A DNA stretch of 64,000 bases from CAZDBA01 sp964503615 (GTDB lineage: Bacteria; Planctomycetota; Planctomycetia; Pirellulales; Pirellulaceae). This document shows positions 41,591 to 50,284 of the stretch, piece by piece. The position numbers were made by a program, and so were the translations under genes. The stretch lies in contig CAZDBA010000001.1 in the NCBI GenBank assembly GCA_964503615.1, positions 14,690-78,689 of the forward strand, read 5' to 3'. The notes beneath the pieces were generated by a model. It was not told the origin of the DNA, did no database searches, and worked only from the letters and a program-made list of their open reading frames with translations. Each line of letters begins with the position of its first letter. The stretch's first letter is position 1.

Positions 41591-43213
41591 ATGTCCAGAC
41601 TTGCTGTTATCGGCTTGCTTTTCGTTTTTGGGCTTCCCTCGCTTGCCTCCGCACAAGTCACCGAACAGGTGCGTAGACAGCGGCGAGAAATGGTAGGCGA
41701 CCTGTTAAAAACTTTGATCGAATCCCAGATCGAAAGTCAACAGGTTGCACCGCGCGGTCAACGACCTCCCAACGCGGGCGCAAGACCTGGTCGCGTTTCG
41801 CCTCCCCCTCGTGTCACTCCGCCACGTCGCGCGGTTGCAGGTAATCGGGAGATGCAGCAGTTCCGAAAGCAATTAACGGCCTTTGGAAAGCAATGTGATG
41901 GTTTGGTTGTTGGTTTGCAAGCAATTGAATCGGTTCCGTCGCGGGTCTTGCTTGCCGATGCAATGCAAGTAAAGGCTCAATGTGATGGGCTGATTCGCGA
42001 AGCAAGTTATATCGAATCTCCTCAGGCGTTGATTCCCGACTATCAAAAGTTCGACCAGAATTGGAGAGTTTTGGGGCATCGCATTCGCCAGACACCCGGC
42101 ATCGATTCGGAGTGCTTGGGCTACGTCGACCAGATGTACACTGCAGGAGGTGAAATGTGTAATTGCCTGGGGATTGATCCCAGTATTAATCGAGCCCAGT
42201 TGTTGCAGTTAACGTCGGCCATGAAATTGAGTTTCCAACATCTCTTACAGGATTTGTACTACGACAACAGTAAAGATCCGAAAATTGCCGCGGTGATCGA
42301 ACAGGGGCAGGAGTTGTTGTCGCAGATTGGACAGGGTACACAGATGGTCCAATACGAGCCGTACGATGTTCTGGTAGCTGCTTACAAACAAACTTCGAAA
42401 GACTGGCGTCGCTATGTAAGAAAATTACGTCCCTATAAATCAGAGCGTGTAAGACGCGGTATTCAGGAGATCGAACAACTTGGCCGCGCGATTAATGAAC
42501 AGTTGTGGTTAGAGGTCGAATTAGACTTTGAAGATATTCTGGATATCACGCGAGGGATTGAGGCTGATACCAATCGGCTGTTCGCTTCGATTACGTTGGA
42601 TGATCTTTTGGAATGCCAAAATCCAGGTTTGGTGATCAATAATGCTCGAGAGTTTCAGAGGCTTTGTGGCACGTTCGCTGTTTCGTTGGAGCAGGGGCTT
42701 GAAAGTTGGATGTGGGATTACCAGTTGTTTAACGTGCAGTGGCAATCGTTGCGAAAGCTTTGCCATCCAATCAAGCAGTCTCGGGTTGTCAGGCGGATTC
42801 AGGAAATTGACGAAGCGATGCAAGGGCTGAATCAATTGCTGGGGCAGGGCCCCGCGGTGACTCATAACGATTTGGTTAATATGTATGCAAATCTCGATCT
42901 CCATTTTTCGGAGCTGGATTTAAACATCAAAAGGAACATTGCTAACGATCGAAGCTATGATCGTGCGATCCGGCAAAGCATGGTTAATCATGCTCACCAG
43001 TTGCATGATACGGTTCACAAATGTCACAAATCACTTTTGCAGGGACGTACGCAGAGTGACTTGACCAACGAGTTTAATACGGTTTTGGCCGACTGGACCG
43101 CACTTAAACGGTTGTACACGAATTGCAACGAACAGCATCGTGCGACGTTTGCAAGGCATCGGCGTGAGATTGAACCGGTTATGGTTAAGCTGCAAGTCGT
43201 TTTCACGAACTGA
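41591..43213 (+). CDS. secreted helical protein of unknown function, 540 aa
   Basis: Signal peptide (L-A-V-I-G-L-L-F-V-F-G-L-P-S-L-A-S-A-Q). A basic/Pro-rich linker (about 45-85, P-P-R-V-T-P-P-R-R) is followed by about 450 residues of helices rich in Gln, Leu and Arg with scattered Cys. Several segments look like repeats of one helical module (F-R-K-Q-L-T-A-F-G-K-Q-C-D-G-L, F-Q-R-L-C-G-T-F-A-V-S-L-E-Q-G-L, W-R-R-Y-V-R-K-L-R-P). No known family recognised. It begins 40 bp after tRNA-Sec. Its last 185 bp lie in the first copy of a 357-bp tandem duplication, so a second copy of the 3' end follows as a non-coding remnant. Confidence 0.65.
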   Translation: MSRLAVIGLLFVFGLPSLASAQVTEQVRRQRREMVGDLLKTLIESQIESQQVAPRGQRPPNAGARPGRVSPPPRVTPPRRAVAGNREMQQFRKQLTAFGKQCDGLVVGLQAIESVPSRVLLADAMQVKAQCDGLIREASYIESPQALIPDYQKFDQNWRVLGHRIRQTPGIDSECLGYVDQMYTAGGEMCNCLGIDPSINRAQLLQLTSAMKLSFQHLLQDLYYDNSKDPKIAAVIEQGQELLSQIGQGTQMVQYEPYDVLVAAYKQTSKDWRRYVRKLRPYKSERVRRGIQEIEQLGRAINEQLWLEVELDFEDILDITRGIEADTNRLFASITLDDLLECQNPGLVINNAREFQRLCGTFAVSLEQGLESWMWDYQLFNVQWQSLRKLCHPIKQSRVVRRIQEIDEAMQGLNQLLGQGPAVTHNDLVNMYANLDLHFSELDLNIKRNIANDRSYDRAIRQSMVNHAHQLHDTVHKCHKSLLQGRTQSDLTNEFNTVLADWTALKRLYTNCNEQHRATFARHRREIEPVMVKLQVVFTN

Positions 43214-43247
43214 AAAACGTGATGGCCAGTTTACTGGCAATTCGCCC

Positions 43248-43291
43248 GAAGTCTGGTGACTCCGGCTACGTAGCTGGGCTCGCCAGAGTTC
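43248..43291. repeat. 44-nt palindrome, repeated at 43605-43648
   Basis: Imperfect palindrome centred on TACGTA with outer arms GAAGTCTGGTGA and TCGCCAGAGTTC. The second copy is 357 bp downstream because it is inside the tandem duplication. It lies between two convergent genes and could act as a bidirectional hairpin, though there is no T run. Confidence 0.7.
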
Positions 43292-43385
43292 AGGCCTTGC
43301 GTGTTAACCTATCGGCTACGTAGAACTCCACAAGTCGGGCCCATGCTATTGGCTGGAAGGTTGCGTTTCGGAAGGTTGCGTTGAG

Positions 43386-43570
43386 AATCACTTTTGCAGG
43401 GACGTACGCAGAGTGACTTGACCAACGAGTTTAATACGGTTTTGGCCGACTGGACCGCACTTAAACGGTTGTACACGAATTGCAACGAACAGCATCGTGC
43501 GACGTTTGCAAGGCATCGGCGTGAGATTGAACCGGTTATGGTTAAGCTGCAAGTCGTTTTCACGAACTGA
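43386..43570 (+). pseudogene. duplicated 3' fragment of the secreted helical protein gene
   Basis: This 185-bp stretch repeats the end of the gene at 41591-43213 up to and including its TGA stop. It has no start codon, promoter or ribosome site of its own, so it is a by-product of the 357-bp duplication (or of the assembly). Confidence 0.8.
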
Positions 43571-43702
43571 AAAACGTGATGGCCAGTTTACTGGCAATTC
43601 GCCCGAAGTCTGGTGACTCCGGCTACGTAGCTGGGCTCGCCAGAGTTCAGGCCTTGCGTGTTAACCTATCGGCTACGTAGAACTCCACAAGTCGGGCCCA
43701 TG

Positions 43703-44134
43703 CTATTGGCTGGAAGGTTGCGTTTCGGAAGGTTGCGTTGAGATCAACTGGGTGACTGCTGCGGCGATTGTTGTTGGTTCGGGCCAAGCGAACTTGGCCG
43801 CCACTCGGCCTTCTGAATCGATTACAAACACCGGACTTGGTAGCTCGCTGAATAGTGCGCGACTTTCGTCTTGCATGGTGTCAACCAAGACGGTCATCGG
43901 AACTTCGTACTCCTCTTTCATTCTGGTTGCCAGCTCACATCGCTCTGCAATATTGGTTGGTTGTTTGATCTCTTTGAACGCCATTTGGCCAGCGTGTGGT
44001 TCCTTTTGGTAGACAACCAAAATTTCTGCATCTCCTGATTCCACGTACTGCTCATGCAATTGCCGCAACCCGGCGGCAGCTCTTTTGAACGGAGGTCATG
44101 TGTACGCGGCTTTGTGATTCCATTGTTCTGACAT
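43703..44134 (-). CDS. iodothyronine deiodinase-like selenoprotein (in-frame UGA = Sec)
   Basis: 143 residues if UGA at 44098-44096 is read as selenocysteine. Start ATG at 44134; Sec is residue 13 in A-Y-T-U-P-P-F. The rest aligns by eye with the deiodinase family (thioredoxin fold): A-E-I-L-V-V-Y-Q-K-E-P-H-A (compare the A-x-F-L-V-I-Y-x-x-E-A-H-A of deiodinases), A-E-R-C-E-L-A, V-L-V-D-T-M-Q, L-P-S-P-V-F-V-I-D. A SECIS-like hairpin follows the UGA at 44061-44078. Reading only from the next usable start (TTG 44068) would give a truncated 121-aa call lacking the active site. Caveats: the N-terminus before Sec is short, so the usual first beta strand is poorly represented, and no clear ribosome site is seen. 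The family does selenol redox chemistry; the bacterial substrate is unknown. Confidence 0.88.
44061..44078 (-). promoter_or_regulatory. SECIS-like hairpin for UGA recoding
   Basis: On the minus strand TGCCGC (44078-44073) pairs with GCGGCA (44066-44061) around the loop CGGGTT. The stem begins 17 nt after the UGA, and the loop is small with G at its second and third positions. These fit the bacterial SECIS rules (hairpin just downstream of UGA, inside the coding region, G in the apical loop). Confidence 0.75.
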
Positions 44135-44161
44135 TTTGAAGTAGTTTTTTCCAACTAACAC

Positions 44162-44200
44162 AAAAAAACGCCTGCACCTTAAAAAGGCGAGGCGTTTTGA
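44162..44200 (-). terminator. rho-independent terminator of the second barrel protein gene
   Basis: Arms AAAACGCCT and AGGCGTTTT around a loop that itself partly pairs, followed on the minus strand by seven Ts. It separates the barrel protein gene (44254-46107) from the downstream selenoprotein gene, so the latter needs its own promoter or read-through. Confidence 0.82.
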
Positions 44201-44253
44201 ATTTAATTTCGTTAGTTGACAGTCGGCCAATCAGGAAAGAGTCGGCGGTTGCT

Positions 44254-46107
44254 TTACTGGTAGAATTCCAGTCCCAAAGAAAGACCGTGGAAGAACACGT
44301 CGTCGTCGCCAGTTGATGGGTCAAGGAGCGGAGAGAAAGTTAGTGGAATCGCGTCTTCCGATGTGGAGACTCCGTCTATGAAGAGGAGGTTGTATCCCAA
44401 GCGGAAGCGAGCTCGGCTGCTGAGTTGGTAGTGCCCTGTGATTCCAAGATCCAGCAGGAATGCGCCGCTTGTGTCAGTGTCTCCGATGTCCAAAGACTCA
44501 AAGCCATTATTGACAACGGATAGCTCGGCGCGGGAAGTGTTGAGCAGCCATGCAACTTTTGCGAATCCGGAAAGGCTCCAGCGATAACCGACATCGTAAA
44601 ACAGCTCACCACCGATTTGAGGACCGATCAGGTTATTGTATGCCTCAACATCAAGGGCCGCTGTTTGCCCCCCCAGTGCTTGAGTTTGTGCGTTGTAATT
44701 GTCTTCCAGATAAATGTATCGGATACCAGCAAGGACTTTAACAACGTCCCATCCCCAACGAACTCGGTTGTATTCGATACTGTGAAAGAATGTTTCAGAC
44801 TCTTCTGTCAAAGTGGTCGTATTGAAGAATCCACTGATATCTCCGGGATTCAGGAAAGTACCGCCTGTTGTAAACTGGGGTTGGATACGAGCCAAAGGAT
44901 CTGTTGTCGTACCTCCTGCGTCTATGTCATAGACTCCAAAGTAGCTGAACTCTCGTCCGCTGGCTGCGTCCTGTCGACGTCCCAGCGTGATTCTAGTTCC
45001 GAATCCCCCATCAAAATCGTTGCCTGGATTTGCGTTGAATGCACTGGCTTCGCCACCGGCGCGATTGAAGTATAAAAAGTCAAAGATCGCGTATTGACGG
45101 GCGCGGCTGATGAAACCACATGCGGCGAACTGTTTGTCTATTTGATTTTGATCAAAGCAACCTCCAGGGCCGCAACTTTGGCAGTTGGATGTTGAACCCG
45201 AGCAAGAGCTACACCCAACGACAGGAGTTGCCGAGGCGGGCGGGTGAAAGACGGGTTGTCCAACCGCGCTGCCGGTTGCGCAGGTGTTGCACCCTATGTC
45301 GCCCAAAAGTGGCTGGCTTCCAGTTGCGCATGTGCTGCAACCCGCGGTGCCACCCGTAATTGGCTGGTTTATTACCGAGCCTGCCTCAGTTGGCAAAACT
45401 TCTGTTGGAAATAAAGAGCCTTGGCCAACGACCATCGAACCTTCAGTCGAAGGAAACTGAGTAGCCGGAACGGGAGAATGAGGTAATGCTTCAACAGGTA
45501 GAACAGGGGCATCTTGAGAAAAAACGGATCGACTATCGGAACCCACCTGTGGAAGTGCTGGTCGACTAGCAGAACCTGCCTGTGGAAGTGCTGGTCGACT
45601 AGCTGAGCCTGCCTGTGGAAATGTTGGGCGACTGCCTGATCCCGATTGAACAGGCCTACTTGCGACGTTTATAGGTCGGGGCGGAGTTTGGTTTGTTACA
45701 GGATTATTGGGAACACTAACTCGGCCTTGTACAATGGGAGGTAGTGTGGGAGTGCTCGCTTGGTGGATTGAGTAACCCGTTTGGTAGCCTTGCGTGGCGG
45801 CCACTTGTTCGATTGGGGATTCCGTTTCCTCAACTGTGGTGGCAATCATAGGAGTCAGCATGCCCGACTCTGCCGGGGTCTTGGCAACCTTAATTACCGG
45901 GACTGGCACAAGCGGGGGCCTTTGAATTTGGTTTGCCCTATTTGCGGCTGACTCAACTTCATCAGCTGATACAATCGGAGGAAAGCTTGAGTTGCTCTGG
46001 GTGTTGGAGGCACTCCCGATGATTTGACCTTGGGCGGAAGCCAAGCTTGTTGCCATCGTTAGACAGGCAAAAAATCCCGTAACTCGGGTTTTAATTGTTG
46101 ATTTCAT
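44254..46107 (-). CDS. outer-membrane beta-barrel protein with GSxSR repeats and Cys-rich segment
   Basis: 617 residues. Signal peptide (F-F-A-C-L-T-M-A-T-S-L-A-S-A-Q). A long polar, Pro-rich spacer contains four repeats with core G-S-x-S-R (about 155-205, S-R-P-A-L-P-Q-A-G-S-A). Then Cys-rich motifs: G-C-S-T-C-A-T-G-S, G-C-N-T-C-A-T-G-S, C-S-S-C-S-G-S and C-Q-S-C-G-P-G-G-C. From about residue 340 the protein has beta-barrel strands, ending with G-L-E-F-Y-Q. It shares its plan with the protein at 37893-39452 (signal, GSGSR repeats, Cys-rich segment, barrel) and looks like a paralogue, consistent with planctomycete BBP7-type proteins. Confidence 0.75.
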   Translation of the reverse strand: MKSTIKTRVTGFFACLTMATSLASAQGQIIGSASNTQSNSSFPPIVSADEVESAANRANQIQRPPLVPVPVIKVAKTPAESGMLTPMIATTVEETESPIEQVAATQGYQTGYSIHQASTPTLPPIVQGRVSVPNNPVTNQTPPRPINVASRPVQSGSGSRPTFPQAGSASRPALPQAGSASRPALPQVGSDSRSVFSQDAPVLPVEALPHSPVPATQFPSTEGSMVVGQGSLFPTEVLPTEAGSVINQPITGGTAGCSTCATGSQPLLGDIGCNTCATGSAVGQPVFHPPASATPVVGCSSCSGSTSNCQSCGPGGCFDQNQIDKQFAACGFISRARQYAIFDFLYFNRAGGEASAFNANPGNDFDGGFGTRITLGRRQDAASGREFSYFGVYDIDAGGTTTDPLARIQPQFTTGGTFLNPGDISGFFNTTTLTEESETFFHSIEYNRVRWGWDVVKVLAGIRYIYLEDNYNAQTQALGGQTAALDVEAYNNLIGPQIGGELFYDVGYRWSLSGFAKVAWLLNTSRAELSVVNNGFESLDIGDTDTSGAFLLDLGITGHYQLSSRARFRLGYNLLFIDGVSTSEDAIPLTFSPLLDPSTGDDDVFFHGLSLGLEFYQ

Positions 46108-46401
46108 GTCGGCGCAAAAAGGTTAATTTTCGGGACTGCGGATTACCTTTGTTACTTGTCGGGCAAATTGAGGTGTTGACTTTTACCGATTTTTCGGAAA
46201 TTGGCATCTATACGGTATTTCAGTGTTGTCAGGACTGTTCCAATTTCTCTGAAAGCGTACGTGGCCTGACAAAATGCGCATTTTGACAACTTAGGTAAGA
46301 GTAGTCCCCAATGTGCTTGCTTAAGTACACTATAAGCTTGGTACTTGCTATCATTGATGGGCCTTTGGCTAACAACTTCTTTAAATTCTTAACATCGAGC
46401 C

Positions 46402-48108
46402 ATGTTAAACATCATTTTATTTTTCAGGCGATTGCTTGATCTGTTCGTCGGTCCAGTTCGGTTTTTCAAATCGAATTGGAAAGAGTCGAAACGCCAGCAA
46501 ACTCTGATGTTGGGTGTGCCAGCATTTGTAGTTGCTGTACTGGGGCTTTTGGCTCTTGGGATTTCGCAATTTACGCGAGGAAACCTTGAGTCTCGTTATA
46601 TGGGACTTCAAGAATCAGAGAATCGTAGGCTTGTCACCCTCCAAAATCAGATCAAAAACACGAAGCGAGATTTGGAGAATCCAGAGGCGGCGGATTCCGA
46701 TTCGGAAGACGGGCTTACACTGGAAGAAAAGCTGGAAAAGCTAATGGAGGAACTGGATGAGAGTAAAGGTAACCAGCGGATCTATTTGCAGAAGTTGATC
46801 GATATCGATTCAACCAGATCTGACTATCGTTTTGATCTTGCCCAAACCTGGGTCGGTGTAAACCAGGACAAGCACCAAGCGATTCTTCGAAGCTTGGCGC
46901 CCGAGGAAAAAACGGTTTTTCACAAAGCCCATAAATTGATGGCTCAAGAATTTTTCTTGAAAGCAAATTCAGCCAAGTCTAAAGGTCAGAGAGCTTTTTA
47001 TTTCGAAAAGGCTGGTATTCATGCAGATCATTGTTTGACGCAAGAGGTTGATGATCGAATGGCAAAAGAAATTAGGGCTCGGGTTTTGCAAGAGCGAGGC
47101 GAACTCCGTACTGCCTACGAAGAATACGAAGAACTTTTTGAATCGGAGCCAGGCTACTATCTTCCTATGGTGCAACTGAACGAGCTGAGGAATGAGTCCG
47201 AACTGAACACCTCCGTGGTGGAAAGAGCGTATGGAAAATTCAAAGCGAGGCTGGAGCGCAACGAGCAAAACGACACAAGAATTTGGGTTACCTCATGGAG
47301 CAATATTATTCGCTGCCTGTTGATCAAAAAAGACTACGAGAAAGCAATTAAGGATCTTCAGGAAGAATTGTTGAGTCAGACTGCTGATGAAAAACGTGAA
47401 CGGCAGGCGTTTCTTAGAAGCCTGATCGGCGAGGTCTACTCTGCATGGGCTGGTCAGGAGATAGAATTTAAAGAAATGAATACCAGTGAAAGACTAGAGG
47501 CGATCGAGCGCCTGCGTGAGTCACATAAAAGAAACCCCAAATCCCCGAGCACACTTAATAAGCTGACTTGGTTTGTAAACAATGCTTCAGATGTTTCTGA
47601 CGCAGCTCGAAAAATTTACGATCCCAACAATGATCCCGAGGCGCCTCCTGGGGTGTTGAGCGATATGGGCGCCAGGGCTTTGCGAGACAGAGACTATGCC
47701 AGTGCGATTAGGTATTTCGAAGAAGCGATCACGAAAGCTCCGGAAAGCCCTTTGATTCTCAACAACTTGGCTTATGCCTATCTTGTCAGCGAAGACGTTC
47801 AAACTGCCGAACGTGCTCTTTATCTGATAGACGATGCCCTTACCAAGCTCGGAGATAGCGTGAGTGGACAAGAGTTTAAAAGTTCTTTGTATCACACGCG
47901 GGGTACGGCTCTGATGCAGTTATCGCGTATGGAAGAGGCAGCAGCCAGTTTTGAAAAATCGCTTGTCGACCGGCCTGACCATCCTGAAACCATTGAGGCC
48001 TTGGTGCGATGTTACGAGGGGCGCATTCCGATGCTGGCTGATGTCTATCGCTCTTACCTTAAAGATTTGTATGCTCGCATCGAAGCTGAGGAAGCAAGTG
48101 GAAGCTAA
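46402..48108 (+). CDS. membrane-anchored TPR protein, 568 aa
   Basis: A short basic N-terminus (F-F-R-R-L-L-D-L-F-V-G-P-V-R-F-F) is followed by one membrane helix (about 35-58, G-V-P-A-F-V-V-A-V-L-G-L-L-A-L-G). A Glu/Lys-rich coiled-coil (about 70-120) leads into helical pairs typical of tetratricopeptide repeats (Y-A-S-A-I-R-Y-F-E-E-A-I-T-K-A-P-E-S-P-L-I-L-N-N-L-A-Y-A and R-M-E-E-A-A-A-S-F-E-K-S-L-V-D-R-P-D-H-P-E-T). It probably scaffolds other proteins on the periplasmic side. The next gene has the same plan and strand, 112 bp downstream, and they look like a tandem pair. Confidence 0.75.
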   Translation: MLNIILFFRRLLDLFVGPVRFFKSNWKESKRQQTLMLGVPAFVVAVLGLLALGISQFTRGNLESRYMGLQESENRRLVTLQNQIKNTKRDLENPEAADSDSEDGLTLEEKLEKLMEELDESKGNQRIYLQKLIDIDSTRSDYRFDLAQTWVGVNQDKHQAILRSLAPEEKTVFHKAHKLMAQEFFLKANSAKSKGQRAFYFEKAGIHADHCLTQEVDDRMAKEIRARVLQERGELRTAYEEYEELFESEPGYYLPMVQLNELRNESELNTSVVERAYGKFKARLERNEQNDTRIWVTSWSNIIRCLLIKKDYEKAIKDLQEELLSQTADEKRERQAFLRSLIGEVYSAWAGQEIEFKEMNTSERLEAIERLRESHKRNPKSPSTLNKLTWFVNNASDVSDAARKIYDPNNDPEAPPGVLSDMGARALRDRDYASAIRYFEEAITKAPESPLILNNLAYAYLVSEDVQTAERALYLIDDALTKLGDSVSGQEFKSSLYHTRGTALMQLSRMEEAAASFEKSLVDRPDHPETIEALVRCYEGRIPMLADVYRSYLKDLYARIEAEEASGS

Positions 48109-48220
48109 TCGCGGGCAAAGCGAGCCTGCGACTCGAGGGCGAGACCATCAGGTTTCTTGAAATAGTTTGATTTTACTTTTTGTATCCATAACATTTAAAA
48201 ACCGCTAACGATTTGGAACC

Positions 48221-50032
48221 ATGTTAAAAGCATTTAAAGAATTTTTGAATGAAGCGAGTGGGGCAGGGCCCTCAGGTGAGCAGGAACTTCCTGCTCGTAT
48301 CATTGGTTTGATAACGTTTCCATTTCGTTTTGCGTTTCGGTTTATTGGCTTTCTTTTGACCACTTGGGCTTCGACCCGCCCTGGTTTTGCTTTTGTGCGT
48401 GGTTTACCCGCTCTTTGTGCAGGAGGGGGCCTCGTGGTCAGCGTGGGGTTGGCTAGTTTTTTGTTAGAAACACGAAACGTCAAAAGATACGAAGGCCTGT
48501 TTAATCGCCAGCTTCAAGATGTTGAGGACGGAGAAATGGCTATTCCCTACGCGAAAAAGCTATTGGGCTTCTATCCCGACAATCCCGAGTATCACTTCCG
48601 ACTTGGTTTAGCCCGTCAAAAAAATGCCGATGTTATGGGAGCTGTTGATGTGATGAAGCACATCGGAGAAAGAGGCTTGCCTGAAAAAACATCGGAAGGC
48701 GAAGTCGTTCTAAAAAAACATCCACCGGCGATTGTCTGGTTAGCACGGCAGTCGATAAGTGACTTAACTTGGGAGCCTCGTGAAGAACAAAGACTGAAAA
48801 GTGCTAGAAAGTATTATGAGCAGGCAATCGAATTGCTTGACCCAGAAATTGCAGAAGATTTCCCTGCTTTTGTAAACGCGAACATGGGCCTTGCTGAGGT
48901 GAACGTTAGAGCTAATAAGTCGGATGAAGCCATAAAGTGCTATAAAAATGTGTTGGTCAGAGAGAGGGAAGATGGCTCGCAAGATCCACATAAGCTGCAA
49001 CTGGAGATGCAGTTGCAAGCGATCCCTCGATTGGTCTTTTTGTTGCATAAACAGGGGGATGATGCCGAGGTCAATCGTTGGGTGAGTTTCGCCAAGAAAG
49101 AAATTGGCAAAGTTGCAAAGAGGGCTCCAGATCAATTGGTATTTTGGAGCACCATTGTCCAAAGCTGTGAGATGGCTGAGGATTTTGATACTGCTAATAA
49201 GACAATCGACGAGGCGAAGTTATTGGCATCAAGCAGCCAATCTCGCGCAAGGATTGAGCAGTTGAGGGGCCGGATTTATCTGACTCAGGCCAACTCAGTC
49301 GAAGATATTTCTTCCAAGGAGCCTTTTCAGCAGTGCTTTTCCTCTGCGTGTGCCGCAGTCGCCTCAAACCCTCGAGAGGCAGGGGGCTATCAAAAGCTGT
49401 TGGAATTTGTCTGGCCCAACGAGGTTATTCCCGAGCATGATGAATGGATGAACCTTACCTTTGTGAAAAAAACGGATCCAGCCATCACCCACCTTACGAT
49501 TGGCTTACGCGACTTGAATGCAGGGCGAATTGCCGAAGGGCAAAAGCACTGGCTGATTGCAGATAACCAAAAACAGACTAGCCAAGCCATATTGAATAAC
49601 ATGCTGGACGTTGCTGCCTTGAATGAGGAAAGGTTTCCAAGCACTGTCGCTTTGTCGAACTGGATGTTCACCAGTAAGCAGTATGGCTATGCACAGGTTG
49701 CTATTGCCAAAACGTCAAATGATGAGGTTAGTTCAGGCGAGGTAGGGCGTTTCGAAAATCTCATGGATATGGTTTCTGTGGCGATAGAGACTTTTCCCAG
49801 TCAGCCAGTATTCTATATGACTCGTGGGAAATTGCGTATGAAAAGTGACATGCTTCAAGAAGCCAAGGAAGACTTTGAGGAAGCGGTGGAACAATTGCCT
49901 AATAGTCAATTCTTGCGAACGATGATGATCGAAGTCTACACCGATTTAGGTGATTCTGAGAAAGCAGAGCTTAACCAAAACGAATTGGATCGTATTACTG
50001 GGAGTAGCAACGAAGAACAGATCTCGCAATAA
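48221..50032 (+). CDS. membrane-anchored TPR protein, 603 aa
   Basis: Same layout as the preceding gene: a basic/aromatic juxtamembrane stretch (F-P-F-R-F-A-F-R-F-I-G-F-L-L-T-T-W), one membrane helix (about 67-88, A-G-G-G-L-V-V-S-V-G-L-A-S-F-L-L), then helical repeats (A-I-P-Y-A-K-K-L-L-G-F-Y-P-D-N-P-E-Y-H-F-R-L-G-L-A, A-K-E-D-F-E-E-A-V-E-Q-L-P-N-S-Q). Function unknown; no enzymatic domain seen. The repeats match the TPR consensus W/L-x-x-A-x-x-x-Y-x-x-A only loosely. Confidence 0.75.
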   Translation: MLKAFKEFLNEASGAGPSGEQELPARIIGLITFPFRFAFRFIGFLLTTWASTRPGFAFVRGLPALCAGGGLVVSVGLASFLLETRNVKRYEGLFNRQLQDVEDGEMAIPYAKKLLGFYPDNPEYHFRLGLARQKNADVMGAVDVMKHIGERGLPEKTSEGEVVLKKHPPAIVWLARQSISDLTWEPREEQRLKSARKYYEQAIELLDPEIAEDFPAFVNANMGLAEVNVRANKSDEAIKCYKNVLVREREDGSQDPHKLQLEMQLQAIPRLVFLLHKQGDDAEVNRWVSFAKKEIGKVAKRAPDQLVFWSTIVQSCEMAEDFDTANKTIDEAKLLASSSQSRARIEQLRGRIYLTQANSVEDISSKEPFQQCFSSACAAVASNPREAGGYQKLLEFVWPNEVIPEHDEWMNLTFVKKTDPAITHLTIGLRDLNAGRIAEGQKHWLIADNQKQTSQAILNNMLDVAALNEERFPSTVALSNWMFTSKQYGYAQVAIAKTSNDEVSSGEVGRFENLMDMVSVAIETFPSQPVFYMTRGKLRMKSDMLQEAKEDFEEAVEQLPNSQFLRTMMIEVYTDLGDSEKAELNQNELDRITGSSNEEQISQ

Positions 50033-50284
50033 AGTAGCACCAAAGCGGAAACGAGCTTTAATCTACACGGCTCTTCTAATTTTGCGAACTTCGCACGCTG
50101 GCAATGGTCCGCTTGGTAGAGTGTTTTTTGTATCTGCGTCTCTCTTGCTTGATTTACAACGCTACCAAAATCACGTTTGAATTCATGGCTTTACCCAGTT
50201 TGGGTTTCTTCACTTTAGAGCCGAGTTGTTACGCCACTTTGCGCAACATTGTAATTCCCAGCGATATAAAACGAAAAAACAGTA

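Larger units (their letters stand above)
43029..43743. repeat. 357-bp tandem duplication, apparently perfect
   Basis: Copy 1 spans about 43029-43385 and copy 2 about 43386-43743. I could find no mismatch between them. The unit includes the last 185 bp of the secreted helical protein gene, the following intergenic DNA with its 44-nt palindrome, and about 40 bp of the 3' end of the convergent selenoprotein gene. Copy 2 therefore has an orphan 3' gene fragment and copy 1 an orphan fragment of the selenoprotein end. It is either a recent duplication or a mis-joined contig overlap. Confidence 0.9.

Noticed and set aside
43703..44068. 121-aa redox-like protein starting at a TTG
   Set aside because: It is the 3' part of the selenoprotein. 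It lacks the active-site T-U-P-P-F and has no ribosome site; reading through the UGA explains the upstream coding pattern.
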